37,191 bases of DNA from Streptomyces hirsutus (GTDB lineage Bacteria; Actinomycetota; Actinomycetes; Streptomycetales; Streptomycetaceae). Position 1 is the stretch's first letter; each line of letters starts with the position of its first letter. Positions 17,125-26,009 of the stretch are shown piece after piece. Made by a program: the position numbers and the translations under genes. The stretch covers positions 1 through 37,191 of the forward strand of contig NZ_LIQT01000141.1 of NCBI RefSeq assembly GCF_001418415.1. Direction: 5' to 3'. Below the pieces are notes generated by a model. It ran no database searches and was not told where the DNA came from. It saw nothing but the letters and a program-made list of their open reading frames with translations.

Positions 17125-18411
17125 TCAGCGGCGGACGTGTCCGTCGCCGGTCACGATGTACTTGGTGCTGGTCAGCTCCGGCAGGCCCATCGGTCCCCGG
17201 GCATGCAGCTTCTGCGTGGAGATGCCGATCTCCGCGCCGAAGCCGAACTGGCCGCCGTCGGTGAACCGGGTGGAAGCGTTGACGGCGACGGTGGTGGAAT
17301 CCACCAGTCGGGTGAACCGGCGGGCCGCCTGCTGCGAGGTGGTGACGATGGCCTCGGTGTGACCGGAGGTCCACAGCCGGATGTGCTCCACGGCCCGGTC
17401 GAGCGAGTCGACGACGGCCGCGGCGATGTCGTGGGAGAGGTACTCGGTCTCCCAGTCCTCCGTGGTGGCCTCCACGACCGTCGCCGCGGAGTCCTTGGCG
17501 TACGCCATCACCCGCTCGTCGGCGTGCACGGTGACCCCGGCCTCGGCCAGGGCGTCCAGGGCGCGCGGCAGGAACGCGGGGGCGATGTCCTGGTGGACCA
17601 GGAGGGTCTCGGCGGCGTTGCAGACGCCGACCCGCTGGGCCTTGGAGTTGACCAGGATCTCCACGGCGGTGTCGAGGTCCGCGTCGGCGTCGACGTAGAC
17701 GTGGCAGTTGCCGGTGCCGGTCTCGATGACCGGGACGATCGACTCCTGGACGATCGTGTTGATCAGGGAGGCGCCGCCGCGCGGGATGAGGACGTCGACC
17801 AGGCCGCGGGCGCGCATCAGCTCGCGCACGCTGTCCCGGCCCTCGCCGGGCACCAGCTGCACGGCGTCGGCGGGCAGCCCGGCGCCGCCCACGGCGTCGC
17901 GCAGCACCCGGACCAGCGCGGTGTTCGACCGGTACGCGGAGGACGAGCCGCGCAGCAGGACCGCGTTGCCGGACTTCAGGCACAGGGCGGCGGCGTCGAC
18001 CGTGACGTTGGGGCGGCCCTCGTAGATGATCCCGACGACGCCGAGCGGCACCCGGACCTGCCGCAGGTCGATGCCGTTGGGCAGGGTGGAGCCGCGGACG
18101 ACCTCGCCGACCGGGTCGGGCAGCGCGGCCACGTCCCGCACGTCGGAGGCGATCGCGCGCACCCGCTCCGGGGTGAGGGTGAGCCGGTCGATCATGCCCT
18201 CGCTGATGCCCGCCTCACGTGCCTTGGCGACGTCCTGGGCATTGGCTTCGACGATCTCGCTCGCCCGGACCTCCAGCGCGTCCGCGACGGCGAGCAGCGC
18301 GTCGTCCTTCGCCGCGCGGGGCAGCGGCGCGAGGGTGGCGGCGGCCCCCTTGGCCCGGTAGGCGGCCTGGTTGACCGGAGACATCGAGTCGTATGGCGAA
18401 AGCGTGGTCAT
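17125..18411 (-). CDS. proA: glutamate-5-semialdehyde dehydrogenase
   Basis: Second enzyme of proline synthesis: NADPH-dependent reduction of glutamyl-5-phosphate. The protein has 428 residues (normal) and shows an aldehyde-dehydrogenase fold with the catalytic cysteine in [15 protein letters not shown] and the family segments [31 protein letters not shown] and [20 protein letters not shown]. The ATG at 18411 fits the family N-terminus and lies six bases after a TACCCT -10 box, so it is probably leaderless. proB lies 0.7 kb upstream on the same strand, with one small unknown gene between. Confidence 0.97.
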   Translation of the reverse strand: MTTLSPYDSMSPVNQAAYRAKGAAATLAPLPRAAKDDALLAVADALEVRASEIVEANAQDVAKAREAGISEGMIDRLTLTPERVRAIASDVRDVAALPDPVGEVVRGSTLPNGIDLRQVRVPLGVVGIIYEGRPNVTVDAAALCLKSGNAVLLRGSSSAYRSNTALVRVLRDAVGGAGLPADAVQLVPGEGRDSVRELMRARGLVDVLIPRGGASLINTIVQESIVPVIETGTGNCHVYVDADADLDTAVEILVNSKAQRVGVCNAAETLLVHQDIAPAFLPRALDALAEAGVTVHADERVMAYAKDSAATVVEATTEDWETEYLSHDIAAAVVDSLDRAVEHIRLWTSGHTEAIVTTSQQAARRFTRLVDSTTVAVNASTRFTDGGQFGFGAEIGISTQKLHARGPMGLPELTSTKYIVTGDGHVRR

Positions 18412-18417
18412 GGGGGA

Positions 18418-18423
18418 AGGGTA
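18418..18423 (-). promoter_or_regulatory. -10 box TACCCT of proA
   Basis: The identical hexamer and 6-base spacing as in the leuS leader. It gives a leaderless proA mRNA independent of proB. Confidence 0.55.
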
Positions 18424-18534
18424 GTGCGGCCGGAGGGTCCGACCACCGGTATCCCGAACCCCGAGACGCCGGGGGCCGTGGCCGCCGGCACGAAGGGCCG
18501 TGGCGCTCGCGGAGGGCCGAACCGGTCTCCCGGC

Positions 18535-19002
18535 TCAGAACGGATGTACCCCCACCGGCGTCGCCGGCGCGGGGCCGTAGCCCGCAGCGATGCGCTGGTG
18601 GTAAGTGGCCCGGTCGATGACCTCCAGGCCGACGATCTCCCAGGGCGGCAGCCCCGCGGTCCGCCGGTGCTCGCCCCACAGCCGCAGTGCCACGGCGGCG
18701 GCGTCGTGCAGGTCGCGGGCCTCCTCCCAGTAGCGGATCTCCGCGTGGTCCTCGGCGTACCGGCTGGTCAGCAGGAAGGGGTGGTCATGGGCGAGCTGTT
18801 CCAGGGCGCGGCGGACCTCGGCGATCGGGGCCAGGCCGCCGGAGACGCTGAGGGTGACGTGCCACAGGCGCGGGAGGTCCCGGGGCTCGCCGCTCTGGAA
18901 CCGGTCGCCCGCCGCGACGCTGGCCAGGGCGCGTTCCTCGCCGACCGCGCGGGAGCCGGCACCACCGCGGGACGTCGTCGTCCCAGGGCGCACTCGTCTC
19001 AC
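18535..19002 (-). CDS. conserved small protein of unknown function between proB and proA
   Basis: A 155-residue cytoplasmic protein with an N-terminal Arg/Gly/Ala-rich stretch and a compact domain (about residues 45-140) beginning LWHVTLSVSGGLAPIAEVRR and containing LAHDHPFLLTSRYAEDHAEI and RYWEEARDLHDAAAVALRLW. No function is recognised. The frame is open far upstream, but the GTG at 19002 has a perfect AAGGAGG five bases before it and is used. It lies between proB and proA on the same strand, as I remember from other Streptomyces, but a role in proline synthesis is not implied. Confidence 0.75.
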   Translation of the reverse strand: MRRVRPGTTTSRGGAGSRAVGEERALASVAAGDRFQSGEPRDLPRLWHVTLSVSGGLAPIAEVRRALEQLAHDHPFLLTSRYAEDHAEIRYWEEARDLHDAAAVALRLWGEHRRTAGLPPWEIVGLEVIDRATYHQRIAAGYGPAPATPVGVHPF

Positions 19003-19137
19003 GACGGCCTCCTTCACGCACAGGCCGGCCCCGGGGCCGGGCAGATGTGTTCCCTGGGTCAAAGTTGAGCAGGCCGCCGGGCGTCGTGGGGCGGTTTTGC
19101 GGAACGTCCACCGCGGGGGGCGCGCGATCCGGCACAT

Positions 19138-20265
19138 TTACGGATGCAGGACCACCAGATCGTCCCTGTGTACGACCTCGCGTTCGTACTCGGGGCCGAG
19201 ATCGCGGGCGAGGTCGCGGGTGGAGCGGCCGATCAGCCGGGGGATCTCCTTGGCGTCGAAGTTGACCAGGCCGCGGGCCACCGGCCGCCCTTCGTGGTCC
19301 CGCAGCTCGACCGGGTCGCCCGCGCTGAACTCGCCCTCGACGCCCGCGATCCCGGCCGGCAGCAGCGACTTGCGGCGCTCGACGACCGCGCGCACCGCGC
19401 CGTCGTCGAGGGTGAGCGAGCCCTGCGGGGTGGACGCGTGCTGGAGCCACAGCAGCCGGTCGGCCGAGCGCCGGCCGGTGGGGTGGAAGTAGGTGCCGGT
19501 GTCCGCGCCGGCGAGGGCGTCACCCGCGTGGACGGTGCTGGTCAGCACGACCGGGACGCCCGCGGCGGCGGCGATCGAGGCGGCCTCGATCTTGGTGACC
19601 ATGCCGCCGGTGCCGACGCCGGCCTTCCCGGCGCTGCCGATCTCGACGTGGGCGAGGTCCTTTGGGCCCCGTACCAGCGAGATCCGCGAGGTGCCGGGCC
19701 GGGCGGGGTCTCCGTCGTACACGCCGTCCACGTCGGACAGCAGGACCAGCAGGTCGGCGTGGACCAGGTGGGCGACGAGGGCGGCGAGACGGTCGTTGTC
19801 GCCGAAGCGGATCTCGTCGGTGGCGACGGTGTCGTTCTCGTTGACGACCGGGAAGGCGCCCATCGCCAGCAGCTTGTCGAGGGTGCGGGAGGCGTTGCGG
19901 TGGTGGGCGCGGCGGCTCATGTCGTCGGAGGTGAGCAGTACTTGGCCGACGCGGACGCCGTAGCGGGCGAAGGATGCGGTGTAACGGGCCATCAGCAGAC
20001 CCTGGCCGACGCTGGCGGCGGCCTGCTGGCGGGCGAGGTCCCGCGGTCGCCGGGCGAGGCCCAGGGGGGCGAGTCCGGCGGCGATGGCACCGGAGGAGAC
20101 GAGGACGAGTTCGCGCTCTCCCCCGCTGCGGACCTTCGCGAGCACATTGACGAGTGCGTCGACCCGGTCGGCGTCCAGGCCGCCCGCCGCGGTCGTCAGC
20201 GACGAGGATCCGACCTTGACGACGATCCTGCGGGCCTCGCTCACGGCCTGCCTTGCCCCTGCCAC
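19138..20265 (-). CDS. proB: glutamate 5-kinase with PUA domain
   Basis: First enzyme of proline synthesis: phosphorylates glutamate with ATP and is normally feedback-inhibited by proline. The 375-residue product has an amino-acid-kinase domain (VVKVGSSSLT near the start, VLVSSGAIAAG, NENDTVATDEIRFGDND, GTGGMVTKIEAA) and a C-terminal PUA domain (GSLTLDDGAVRAVVER onward). The GTG at 20265 has GGAG six bases upstream; a GTG at 20244 (SEARRIVVKVG) is a close alternative. In many actinobacteria proB directly follows obg; here 11.6 kb of other genes lie between them. Confidence 0.95.
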   Translation of the reverse strand: MAGARQAVSEARRIVVKVGSSSLTTAAGGLDADRVDALVNVLAKVRSGGERELVLVSSGAIAAGLAPLGLARRPRDLARQQAAASVGQGLLMARYTASFARYGVRVGQVLLTSDDMSRRAHHRNASRTLDKLLAMGAFPVVNENDTVATDEIRFGDNDRLAALVAHLVHADLLVLLSDVDGVYDGDPARPGTSRISLVRGPKDLAHVEIGSAGKAGVGTGGMVTKIEAASIAAAAGVPVVLTSTVHAGDALAGADTGTYFHPTGRRSADRLLWLQHASTPQGSLTLDDGAVRAVVERRKSLLPAGIAGVEGEFSAGDPVELRDHEGRPVARGLVNFDAKEIPRLIGRSTRDLARDLGPEYEREVVHRDDLVVLHP

Positions 20266-20454
20266 CTGCTGCTCCGTCCCCTCGTGCCGACCACGGGGCC
20301 GGCCTGGGCGCCCCACCGGCAATCTACGCGAAGCGGGGCGGGGAACGCCCGCCCGTCCAGCCTCCGGACGCCCGCGCGTAACCATGCCCTCACCCAGGGC
20401 TGATGTGAAAAAGCTTGCATTGGTTGCCTATAGAAATAAAAGCTTCCGGAAACA

Positions 20455-20460
20455 TAGTGT
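20455..20460 (+). promoter_or_regulatory. -10 box TAGTGT, leaderless start of pyruvyl-transferase gene
   Basis: TAGTGT ends six bases before the GTG at 20467. The 60 bp in front are much richer in A/T than the surroundings, with two AAGCTT palindromes (about 20411 and 20440). No clear -35 hexamer is seen. Confidence 0.55.
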
Positions 20461-20466
20461 GAACGG

Positions 20467-21909
20467 GTGTCACCCAACGCTTCTCGCCCCCAGCGCATCC
20501 TCCTCAGATCGGGGAAGAGCCCCTACGACGTCTTCCCCGTCGAGGAAGCCCTTCAACACGACGTGTTCGCCAGCAACGCGGGCAACCTGATCTTCAGCGA
20601 CGCCACGCACAAGATTCTCGAGACACCGCACACCACGGTGGTGTCCAACGGCATCCGGGCTGACGGAACTCCCGCGGGACGCATCAACGAGGAGTACGAC
20701 GCCTTCGTCGTGCCGCTCGCCAACGCCTTCCGGCCCTCGTTCGAGGCGAGTCTGCGGCGGCTGACGCGGCTGATCAGCCAGTTGAAGATCCCGGTGATCG
20801 TCGTCGGCATCGGCGCGCAGGCGGGTCTCGACTACAACCCGGCGCGGCTGAAGCCGATGGAGCCGGCGGTGCGCGAGTTCGTCTCCGCCGTGCTGGACCG
20901 CAGCGCCTCGATCGGCGTGCGCGGCGAGTTCACCGAGAAGTACCTGAACGGCCTCGGGTTCAAGGACGTCGACGTCATCGGCTGCCCCTCGCTGTTCATG
21001 TACGGCAAGGAACTCGCCGTGGAGAAGCGGGCGCAGGAGCTGACCGCCGACTCCCGCATCGCGATCAACGGTTCGCACAACGCGGTCCGCAGCCAGGGCC
21101 TGGGCCGGGTCATCACCCGTACCCACGCCCGCTACCCGAACCTGCGGTTCATAGGCCAGAACCTCAGCGACGCACGGCAGCTGCACTGGCGGGACCTGTC
21201 CGACCCGAACGGGAAGGTCACCGGGATGCCGACGCACCCCGACCACCCGATGTACCGGGAGGACAAGGTCCGCGTCTACATCGACCCGGTGACCTGGATC
21301 GACGATCTGCGGGACTTCGACTTCTCCTTCGGTTCCCGCATCCACGGCAACATCGCGGCGCTGCTGGCCGGTACGCCCGCGAACGTGCTGTGCTCGGACT
21401 CGCGCACGCTGGAGCTGTGCCGCTACTTCGAGATCCCGCACCACACCCTCGACCAGCTGCCCGAGGAGATCGACCCGGCGCGGCTGTACGAGGAGACCGA
21501 CCTCGGCGCGCTCACCGGCAACCACCACGAGCGGTTCGAGCGGTTCACCTCGTTCCTCGACCGCAACGGACTGGACAACACGTTCACGCACGGCGACGGC
21601 GGCGCGGCGTACGAGGAGCGGCTGCGCTCGCTGGACTTCCCCGGCGGTGTCCGGCCGTGGATCGACACCGACCCCGCCTCGCTCATCGCGCGCTTCGGCT
21701 GGCTGCACACCCGGGTCGGCGAACTGACCGCGGACAACGCCAAGCTGAAGAAGGAACTGGACCGCGTCAAGGCGGGAACCAAGGCCGCGGCCAAGACCGC
21801 CGCCGGGAAGACCACCGTGGTCGCCCCCGCGTCCCGCTCGGTGTACCGCAAGGCCCGCCGGGTCGTGGGCCGCCCCCTGCGCAGGGCGCTCAAGGGAGGA
21901 CGCGGCTAG
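20467..21909 (+). CDS. polysaccharide pyruvyl-transferase family protein
   Basis: A 480-residue protein of the family that adds pyruvate ketals to surface sugars using phosphoenolpyruvate. It shows two Rossmann-like halves (PVIVVGIGAQAGLDY; IAINGSHNAVR) and the hallmark DFDFSFGSRIHGNIAALLAG. The tail has a short coiled coil (LTADNAKLKKELDRVKAG) and a very basic Ala/Lys/Arg end, possibly membrane-surface binding. The GTG at 20467 has no Shine-Dalgarno but sits six bases after a -10 box. The TAG stop overlaps the left end of the MITE-like element. It opens the wall-polymer island, divergent from proB. Pyruvylation of the island's polymer is inferred. Confidence 0.85.
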   Translation: MSPNASRPQRILLRSGKSPYDVFPVEEALQHDVFASNAGNLIFSDATHKILETPHTTVVSNGIRADGTPAGRINEEYDAFVVPLANAFRPSFEASLRRLTRLISQLKIPVIVVGIGAQAGLDYNPARLKPMEPAVREFVSAVLDRSASIGVRGEFTEKYLNGLGFKDVDVIGCPSLFMYGKELAVEKRAQELTADSRIAINGSHNAVRSQGLGRVITRTHARYPNLRFIGQNLSDARQLHWRDLSDPNGKVTGMPTHPDHPMYREDKVRVYIDPVTWIDDLRDFDFSFGSRIHGNIAALLAGTPANVLCSDSRTLELCRYFEIPHHTLDQLPEEIDPARLYEETDLGALTGNHHERFERFTSFLDRNGLDNTFTHGDGGAAYEERLRSLDFPGGVRPWIDTDPASLIARFGWLHTRVGELTADNAKLKKELDRVKAGTKAAAKTAAGKTTVVAPASRSVYRKARRVVGRPLRRALKGGRG

Positions 21910-22170
21910 GGCCTGTCCGGCGGATCATGCCGGAGACGCGAGGACTTGCACGCTCATCTGCGGCGTTGTCGTCGGTTGCCGACTCCCCCGAGCTCTCGGC
22001 TCCTCCCCCACTCTCGGCTTCGCTCGAGCGGGGGCACCCCCATGAGCAGGGGGGACCCCCATCGCGTCGACGCCCTCCTCCGCCTTGCAGCTGAACGCAC
22101 CAGTCCTCGCTCACCCCAGCTGGACGGATACCCCGTCCATTGCCTCCGACTTGATCCGCCGGACAGGCCC
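21909..22170. mobile_element. MITE-like element with 19-bp perfect terminal inverted repeats
   Basis: The ends read GGGCCTGTCCGGCGGATCA and its exact complement, and imperfect pairing continues about 8 bp further inside (GCCGGAG against GTCGGAG). The 262 bp between encode no protein; the middle contains a G-run/C-run segment (GGGGGCACCCCC) and GCTTCGCTCGAGC, which I remember from scattered non-autonomous repeats in Streptomyces. No clear target duplication is visible. The left end overlaps the stop codon of the pyruvyl-transferase gene, and GC hairpins that may be the original terminator lie beyond its right end. Confidence 0.75.
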
Positions 22171-22201
22171 TGGGGCCGCGCCGGGCCCCGCGGCCGGGGG
22201 C

Positions 22202-22219
22202 GGCCCCGGTCCCGGGGCC
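22202..22219 (+). terminator. GC hairpin right of the MITE
   Basis: GGCCCCG/CGGGGCC with a 4-base loop, within a longer GC-rich inverted stretch from 22171. It may be the original terminator of the pyruvyl-transferase gene, now displaced by the element. Confidence 0.4.
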
Positions 22220-22337
22220 TCCTCGGGCCATAGCAGTCACCGGTCACTCCACACGGTGCGGACACGCGCGTGTCGTCCGGACGTCGGTACGCGTTAACCC
22301 GGGCGTCCGTCTCTGCGACGAACCCTGGAGTGACCGC

Positions 22338-24587
22338 GTGCCCCTGCCCCTGTCCCGAACCGGTCGGCCGTCCCGGTCCGGCCGGCTGTCCCGATCCCGT
22401 CGTCGGCTCATGGCGAGCGTCGGCCGACGCCGTGCCTCGCCCCGTCCGTCCGGCCGTCCGCTCGTCGTCAGAGGGCTGACGGCGGCCGTCCTGGCCGGCG
22501 CCTTCGTGGCGCAGACCGCCGGGGCGCTGCTCCCGGACGTCCCGCTGCTGCTCGCCGCGACCGCCGTCTCCCTGACGGTCGAGGGCGTGCTGTCCCGGTG
22601 GCAGCCCGTCATGTCGTCGCTGCTGGCCAAGTGCCACGCGGACATCACCGTCCGCCACGTACTGCGCGATCTGCTCCTGGTGGTGGGCCTGCTGCGGCTC
22701 GGGGAGCACGACCGGGAGCCGCAGTTCGCGTGGCCGGTCGCCGGTCTGCTCGTCTTCTACGCGCTGCACTGCGCGGTCCAGGCGGTGTCGGTGCTGGTCC
22801 GCCGTACCCGCACGCTGCCGGTGCTGACCCGGAACATCGACGCCTCGGCGCTGCGCCTGTCCCCCGCCCCGGCCGCGCTGCTGCGCCGTCCCGGCCACCG
22901 GCTGCTGCTCCTGGGCCTGCCCACGACCGCCGGCCTGGCCACGGCGGCGGTGACCGGGGACCCCCTGCCCGCGGCGGCCGGGACCGCGGTGTCGGTGGTG
23001 CTCGCGGCGGCGGGCCTGGGCGCGCTGCTGGTGCGGCTGCTGCCCTCCCGGCGTCCGGCGGGCGAGCAGGAGGTGCTCGACTGGTTCGACGCCTGGCTGG
23101 ACGACTACCGGCCCACGGTCGGCCTGTACTTCTCCGGCGGGGCGTCCTCCGCCTACCAGGCCAACATGTGGCTGGAGACGATGAGCAGGCTCGACGGGCG
23201 GCCCGTCGTCGTCCTGCGCGAACGGTTCATGGTGGCGAGGATCGCGGCGACCGACCTCCCGGTCGTGTGCCTGCCGAAGGTGTCCACCCTCATGCGGCTG
23301 GAGCACTCCACGCTGCGGGTGCTCATCCACCCGTCGAACTCCGGCAAGACCTCGCAGGTGCTGCGCATCCCCACGATCAAGCATGCCTTCGTCAACCACG
23401 GGGAGAGCGACAAGCTGTCGTCCTGCAACCCGTACGCGAAGGCCTACGACGAGGTGTGGGTGGCCGGCCCCGAGGCGCGTGAACGGTACGCGCGGGCCGG
23501 GGTCGGTGTCGAGGACAAGGACGTGGTGGAGATCGGCCGCCCCCAACTGGACGCCGTGCGCCCCTGGTCGGGTCCGCCGGCCGACGACGCCCGGACCACC
23601 GTGCTGTACGCGCCGACCTGGGAGGGCTGGGACGGCAACCCGGGCAACACCTCGGTGGTCGCGGCCGGGGAGAACCTCGTCCGGGCGCTGCTCGCGGACC
23701 CGGGGGTGCGGCTGCTGTACAAGCCGCACCCGCTGACCGGCTCGGTGGAGCCCACGGCGGGCGCCGCCGACCGGCGCATCCGGGAGCTGATCCGGGCGGC
23801 GAACCGGGAACGGCCCGCGGGGGCTTCGGGTCCCGCGGGTTCCGCTTCGGAACTGGACCGGCTCACGGCGGAGCTGGACCGGCTCGCGGCGGAGCTGGAC
23901 CGGCTCACGGCGGCCGGGGTCAGGGAGGGCGCCGACCAGATGGAGCGGATGCTGGCCCAGTCCGCCCCGCCGCCCGGCCGGGCCGAGGCGGTGGCGAAGG
24001 CCACGGCGGCCTGGGAGGAGGCGTACTGGGCGTCCCTGCCCCAGGACGAGCACCAGGTCGTCACGGACGTACGGCCCGCCCTGTACTCCTGCTTCAACAA
24101 CGCCGACCTGCTGATCAGCGATGTGTCCAGCGTCATCAGCGACTTCCTGGCCGGCGGCAAGCCGTACGCGGTGGCGAACACCAGCGGGATGTCCGAGGAC
24201 GCCTTCCGCGCCGCGTTCCCGACGGCGGCGGCGGCGACCGTGCTGACCCCGGACGCGAGCGGGGTGCCGGCGCTGCTGGAGACGGTCCGGCACCCGGAGA
24301 AGGACGGACTGGCGGACGCTCGCGCGGAGCTGAAGCTGCGTCTCCTGGGTCCCGACGAGCCGACGTCCCGGGAGCGCTGCGACACGGCCCTGCGCGCCCT
24401 GTCCACGGCGGCCCTGAACCACAGGGCGTGTGGTGAGGAACAGGCCGAGGCGCGGCATCCGCGGTCTCAGCGGCTCGCGGAGGACCTGCTGCCCGCTCCG
24501 CGCCACGCGTCCGACGCCGGTACGGGAGCCGACGCCGAGGCGTCGCGGTCCGTCACGCCGCCGTCGCGGCCGGCGCCTCCGGGGTGA
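22338..24587 (+). CDS. membrane-anchored CDP-glycerol/ribitol polyol-phosphate transferase (TagF-like)
   Basis: A 749-residue protein: an Arg-rich start, about five membrane helices (46-250) containing LTRNIDAS, then a TagF/TarL-type catalytic domain. Motifs are VNHGESDK (H354), LYAPTWEGW, YKPHPLTG (H464) and SDVSSVISDFLAGGKPYAV (D595 on). TagF-type enzymes polymerise glycerol- or ribitol-phosphate from the CDP-alcohol. A helical insert after KPHP contains three copies of ELDRLTA/ELDRLAA. The GTG at 22338 has GGAG seven bases upstream. A paralogue is at 26010-28127. Its 3' end overlaps that of the convergent glycosyltransferase gene by 35 bp. The CDP-ribitol fusion nearby suggests ribitol as the polyol. 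Confidence 0.85.
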   Translation: MPLPLSRTGRPSRSGRLSRSRRRLMASVGRRRASPRPSGRPLVVRGLTAAVLAGAFVAQTAGALLPDVPLLLAATAVSLTVEGVLSRWQPVMSSLLAKCHADITVRHVLRDLLLVVGLLRLGEHDREPQFAWPVAGLLVFYALHCAVQAVSVLVRRTRTLPVLTRNIDASALRLSPAPAALLRRPGHRLLLLGLPTTAGLATAAVTGDPLPAAAGTAVSVVLAAAGLGALLVRLLPSRRPAGEQEVLDWFDAWLDDYRPTVGLYFSGGASSAYQANMWLETMSRLDGRPVVVLRERFMVARIAATDLPVVCLPKVSTLMRLEHSTLRVLIHPSNSGKTSQVLRIPTIKHAFVNHGESDKLSSCNPYAKAYDEVWVAGPEARERYARAGVGVEDKDVVEIGRPQLDAVRPWSGPPADDARTTVLYAPTWEGWDGNPGNTSVVAAGENLVRALLADPGVRLLYKPHPLTGSVEPTAGAADRRIRELIRAANRERPAGASGPAGSASELDRLTAELDRLAAELDRLTAAGVREGADQMERMLAQSAPPPGRAEAVAKATAAWEEAYWASLPQDEHQVVTDVRPALYSCFNNADLLISDVSSVISDFLAGGKPYAVANTSGMSEDAFRAAFPTAAAATVLTPDASGVPALLETVRHPEKDGLADARAELKLRLLGPDEPTSRERCDTALRALSTAALNHRACGEEQAEARHPRSQRLAEDLLPAPRHASDAGTGADAEASRSVTPPSRPAPPG
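23850..23912 (+). repeat. three 21-bp tandem repeats inside the TagF-like gene
   Basis: Three in-frame units of GAGCTGGACCGGCTCACGG plus two bases, differing by one or two bases, encode ELDRLTA-ELDRLAA-ELDRLTA, a perfect heptad series. Copy number could vary between strains without breaking the frame. Confidence 0.9.
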
Positions 24588-25782
24588 CCTTCTCGGCGGA
24601 GGCCAGCAGACGGCGGGCCCTGCGGGCGGCACGGCGCAGGACGGTGGCCTTGCCGCCCTCGCGGTAGCCGGGGAAGGCGCGGGCCTCCCGGGGCGTGGCG
24701 AGGTAGACGTCGTCGGGGATTCCCGCCGCCCGGTCGCGGAAGTGCGGGTACACGAGGTAGACGCGTCGGCCCCGCCGCTCCATCAGGGCCGGCGCCTGCT
24801 TCTTCGACGCCGTGAACTTCACCGCGTCGAGGAGGAGTTCGAGCCGCTGTTCGGCCACCAGGTGCAGCCTCAGCCGTTCCTCGACCTTCAGGTGCCGGGC
24901 GACGCCCTCGGTCCAGTGAGCGTCCATCAGCGGCTTCGCCAGCTCCAGTTTGCGCCGCCGCACCCGGTCGCCGTCCTTGAGGAACCTGGGGCCGAACTGC
25001 GGGAGCAGGGTGATGCCGAAGGGCCGCACCATCAGCCGGTCGCGCTGAGGGCCCTCGGGGACGAGGTCGGCGATCAGGTTCATCAGGAGGCGGGCGGAGT
25101 CGAACCGCAGGACGTAGCTCCCGCTCTTGGTGACGTGCTTGCCGTCGTCGCGGCCCACCAGGTAGTAGCAGGTGTGGTCGGCGACCACGGAGACGCCGTT
25201 CGCCCTGAGGTACGCCTCCATGGTGAACAGCGCGTCCTCGCCGGTGTAGAGCGACTCGTCGAACCGTAAGCCGTGCCGGTCCAGCAGGGCGCGGCGGAAC
25301 AGCTTCTGCGCGCTGAGCGTGTACATGATGTTGGAGGAGTGCACGTCGGTGCGCTCCACCGTGCGGTCGAACATCGACTTCGGGGCGCCGCGGTTGACGC
25401 CCTCGATCCGCCCCAGGACGACATCGGTGCCGGCCCGGTCCGCCATGGCGACCATCCGCTCGAGGGCCTCGGGGCCCAGCCGGTCGTCGGCGTCCAGGAA
25501 GAAGACGTACCGCCCGCGGGCCTTGTCCAGGCCGACGTTGCGCGGGCCGCTGGGGCCGCCCGAGTTCGCCTGCCGGATCACGGTGACGCGCAGGGACGCA
25601 CGTTCCGCGAACTCCTCCAGGTACTCCCCCGTGCCGTCCGTCGAGCCGTCGTCGACGGCGACGACCTCGACGCGTTCCGGGCCGATGGTCTGCGCCTCCA
25701 CGGAGGCGAGGCACTCGACCAGGTACGGCATCGCTTCGTACGCCCCGATGACCACGGTGACGTCAGGCTGCGCCACGGTCAC
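24553..25782 (-). CDS. family 2 glycosyltransferase with a TTA codon
   Basis: A 409-residue GT-A glycosyltransferase. The N-terminal half has VVIGAYEAMPYLVECLASVE, the nucleotide-sugar motif VDDGSTDG (43-50), DADD (97-100, metal binding) and TGEDALF. The C-terminal half is helical and basic. It probably adds a sugar to the island's polymer. Leu172 is encoded by TTA (25267-25269), the only TTA codon I found among the called genes, so translation should need the bldA tRNA. The GTG at 25782 has AGGGGGG upstream. A 7-bp hairpin (25891-25909) lies in its upstream region, and a 22-bp terminator separates it from the TagF-like gene before it. Confidence 0.88.
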   Translation of the reverse strand: MTVAQPDVTVVIGAYEAMPYLVECLASVEAQTIGPERVEVVAVDDGSTDGTGEYLEEFAERASLRVTVIRQANSGGPSGPRNVGLDKARGRYVFFLDADDRLGPEALERMVAMADRAGTDVVLGRIEGVNRGAPKSMFDRTVERTDVHSSNIMYTLSAQKLFRRALLDRHGLRFDESLYTGEDALFTMEAYLRANGVSVVADHTCYYLVGRDDGKHVTKSGSYVLRFDSARLLMNLIADLVPEGPQRDRLMVRPFGITLLPQFGPRFLKDGDRVRRRKLELAKPLMDAHWTEGVARHLKVEERLRLHLVAEQRLELLLDAVKFTASKKQAPALMERRGRRVYLVYPHFRDRAAGIPDDVYLATPREARAFPGYREGGKATVLRRAARRARRLLASAEKVTPEAPAATAA

Positions 25783-25890
25783 GTTTCCCCCCTCGTTGTG
25801 GGATATTTCCTTTGTATCGCCCCATACTCTCCCTGTTAGACGGGTGTTCGAGGTCGAAGGTTGCCCCGGACCACCGTTCAAGTGACCTAT

Positions 25891-25909
25891 GCCACAAGGG
25901 TGTTGTGGC
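25891..25909. promoter_or_regulatory. 7-bp inverted repeat upstream of the glycosyltransferase
   Basis: GCCACAA-GGGTG-TTGTGGC, a perfect 7-bp inverted repeat, lies 109 bp upstream of the glycosyltransferase start. It could be an operator or a weak hairpin. Confidence 0.35.
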
Positions 25910-25940
25910 AGTCGGTCGGCGGTCGGCGGTCGCCCACGCA

Positions 25941-25987
25941 ACAGGGCTCGGCCCCCGAGAAGGTTCTTCTCGGGGGCCGAGCCCTGT
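25941..25987 (-). terminator. 22-bp perfect hairpin with 3-base loop
   Basis: Both arms are exact complements and the loop is GTT. It begins 22 bp past the stop of the TagF-like gene 26010-28127. It has no T-tract. Confidence 0.85.
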
Positions 25988-26009
25988 GATGCGGTGGGGC
26001 CGGAGCCGC

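Noticed and set aside
21954..24632. 892-codon minus-strand ORF opposite the TagF-like gene
   Set aside because: Arg/Gly-rich shadow; it runs through the MITE-like element and the opposite strand has recognisable catalytic motifs.
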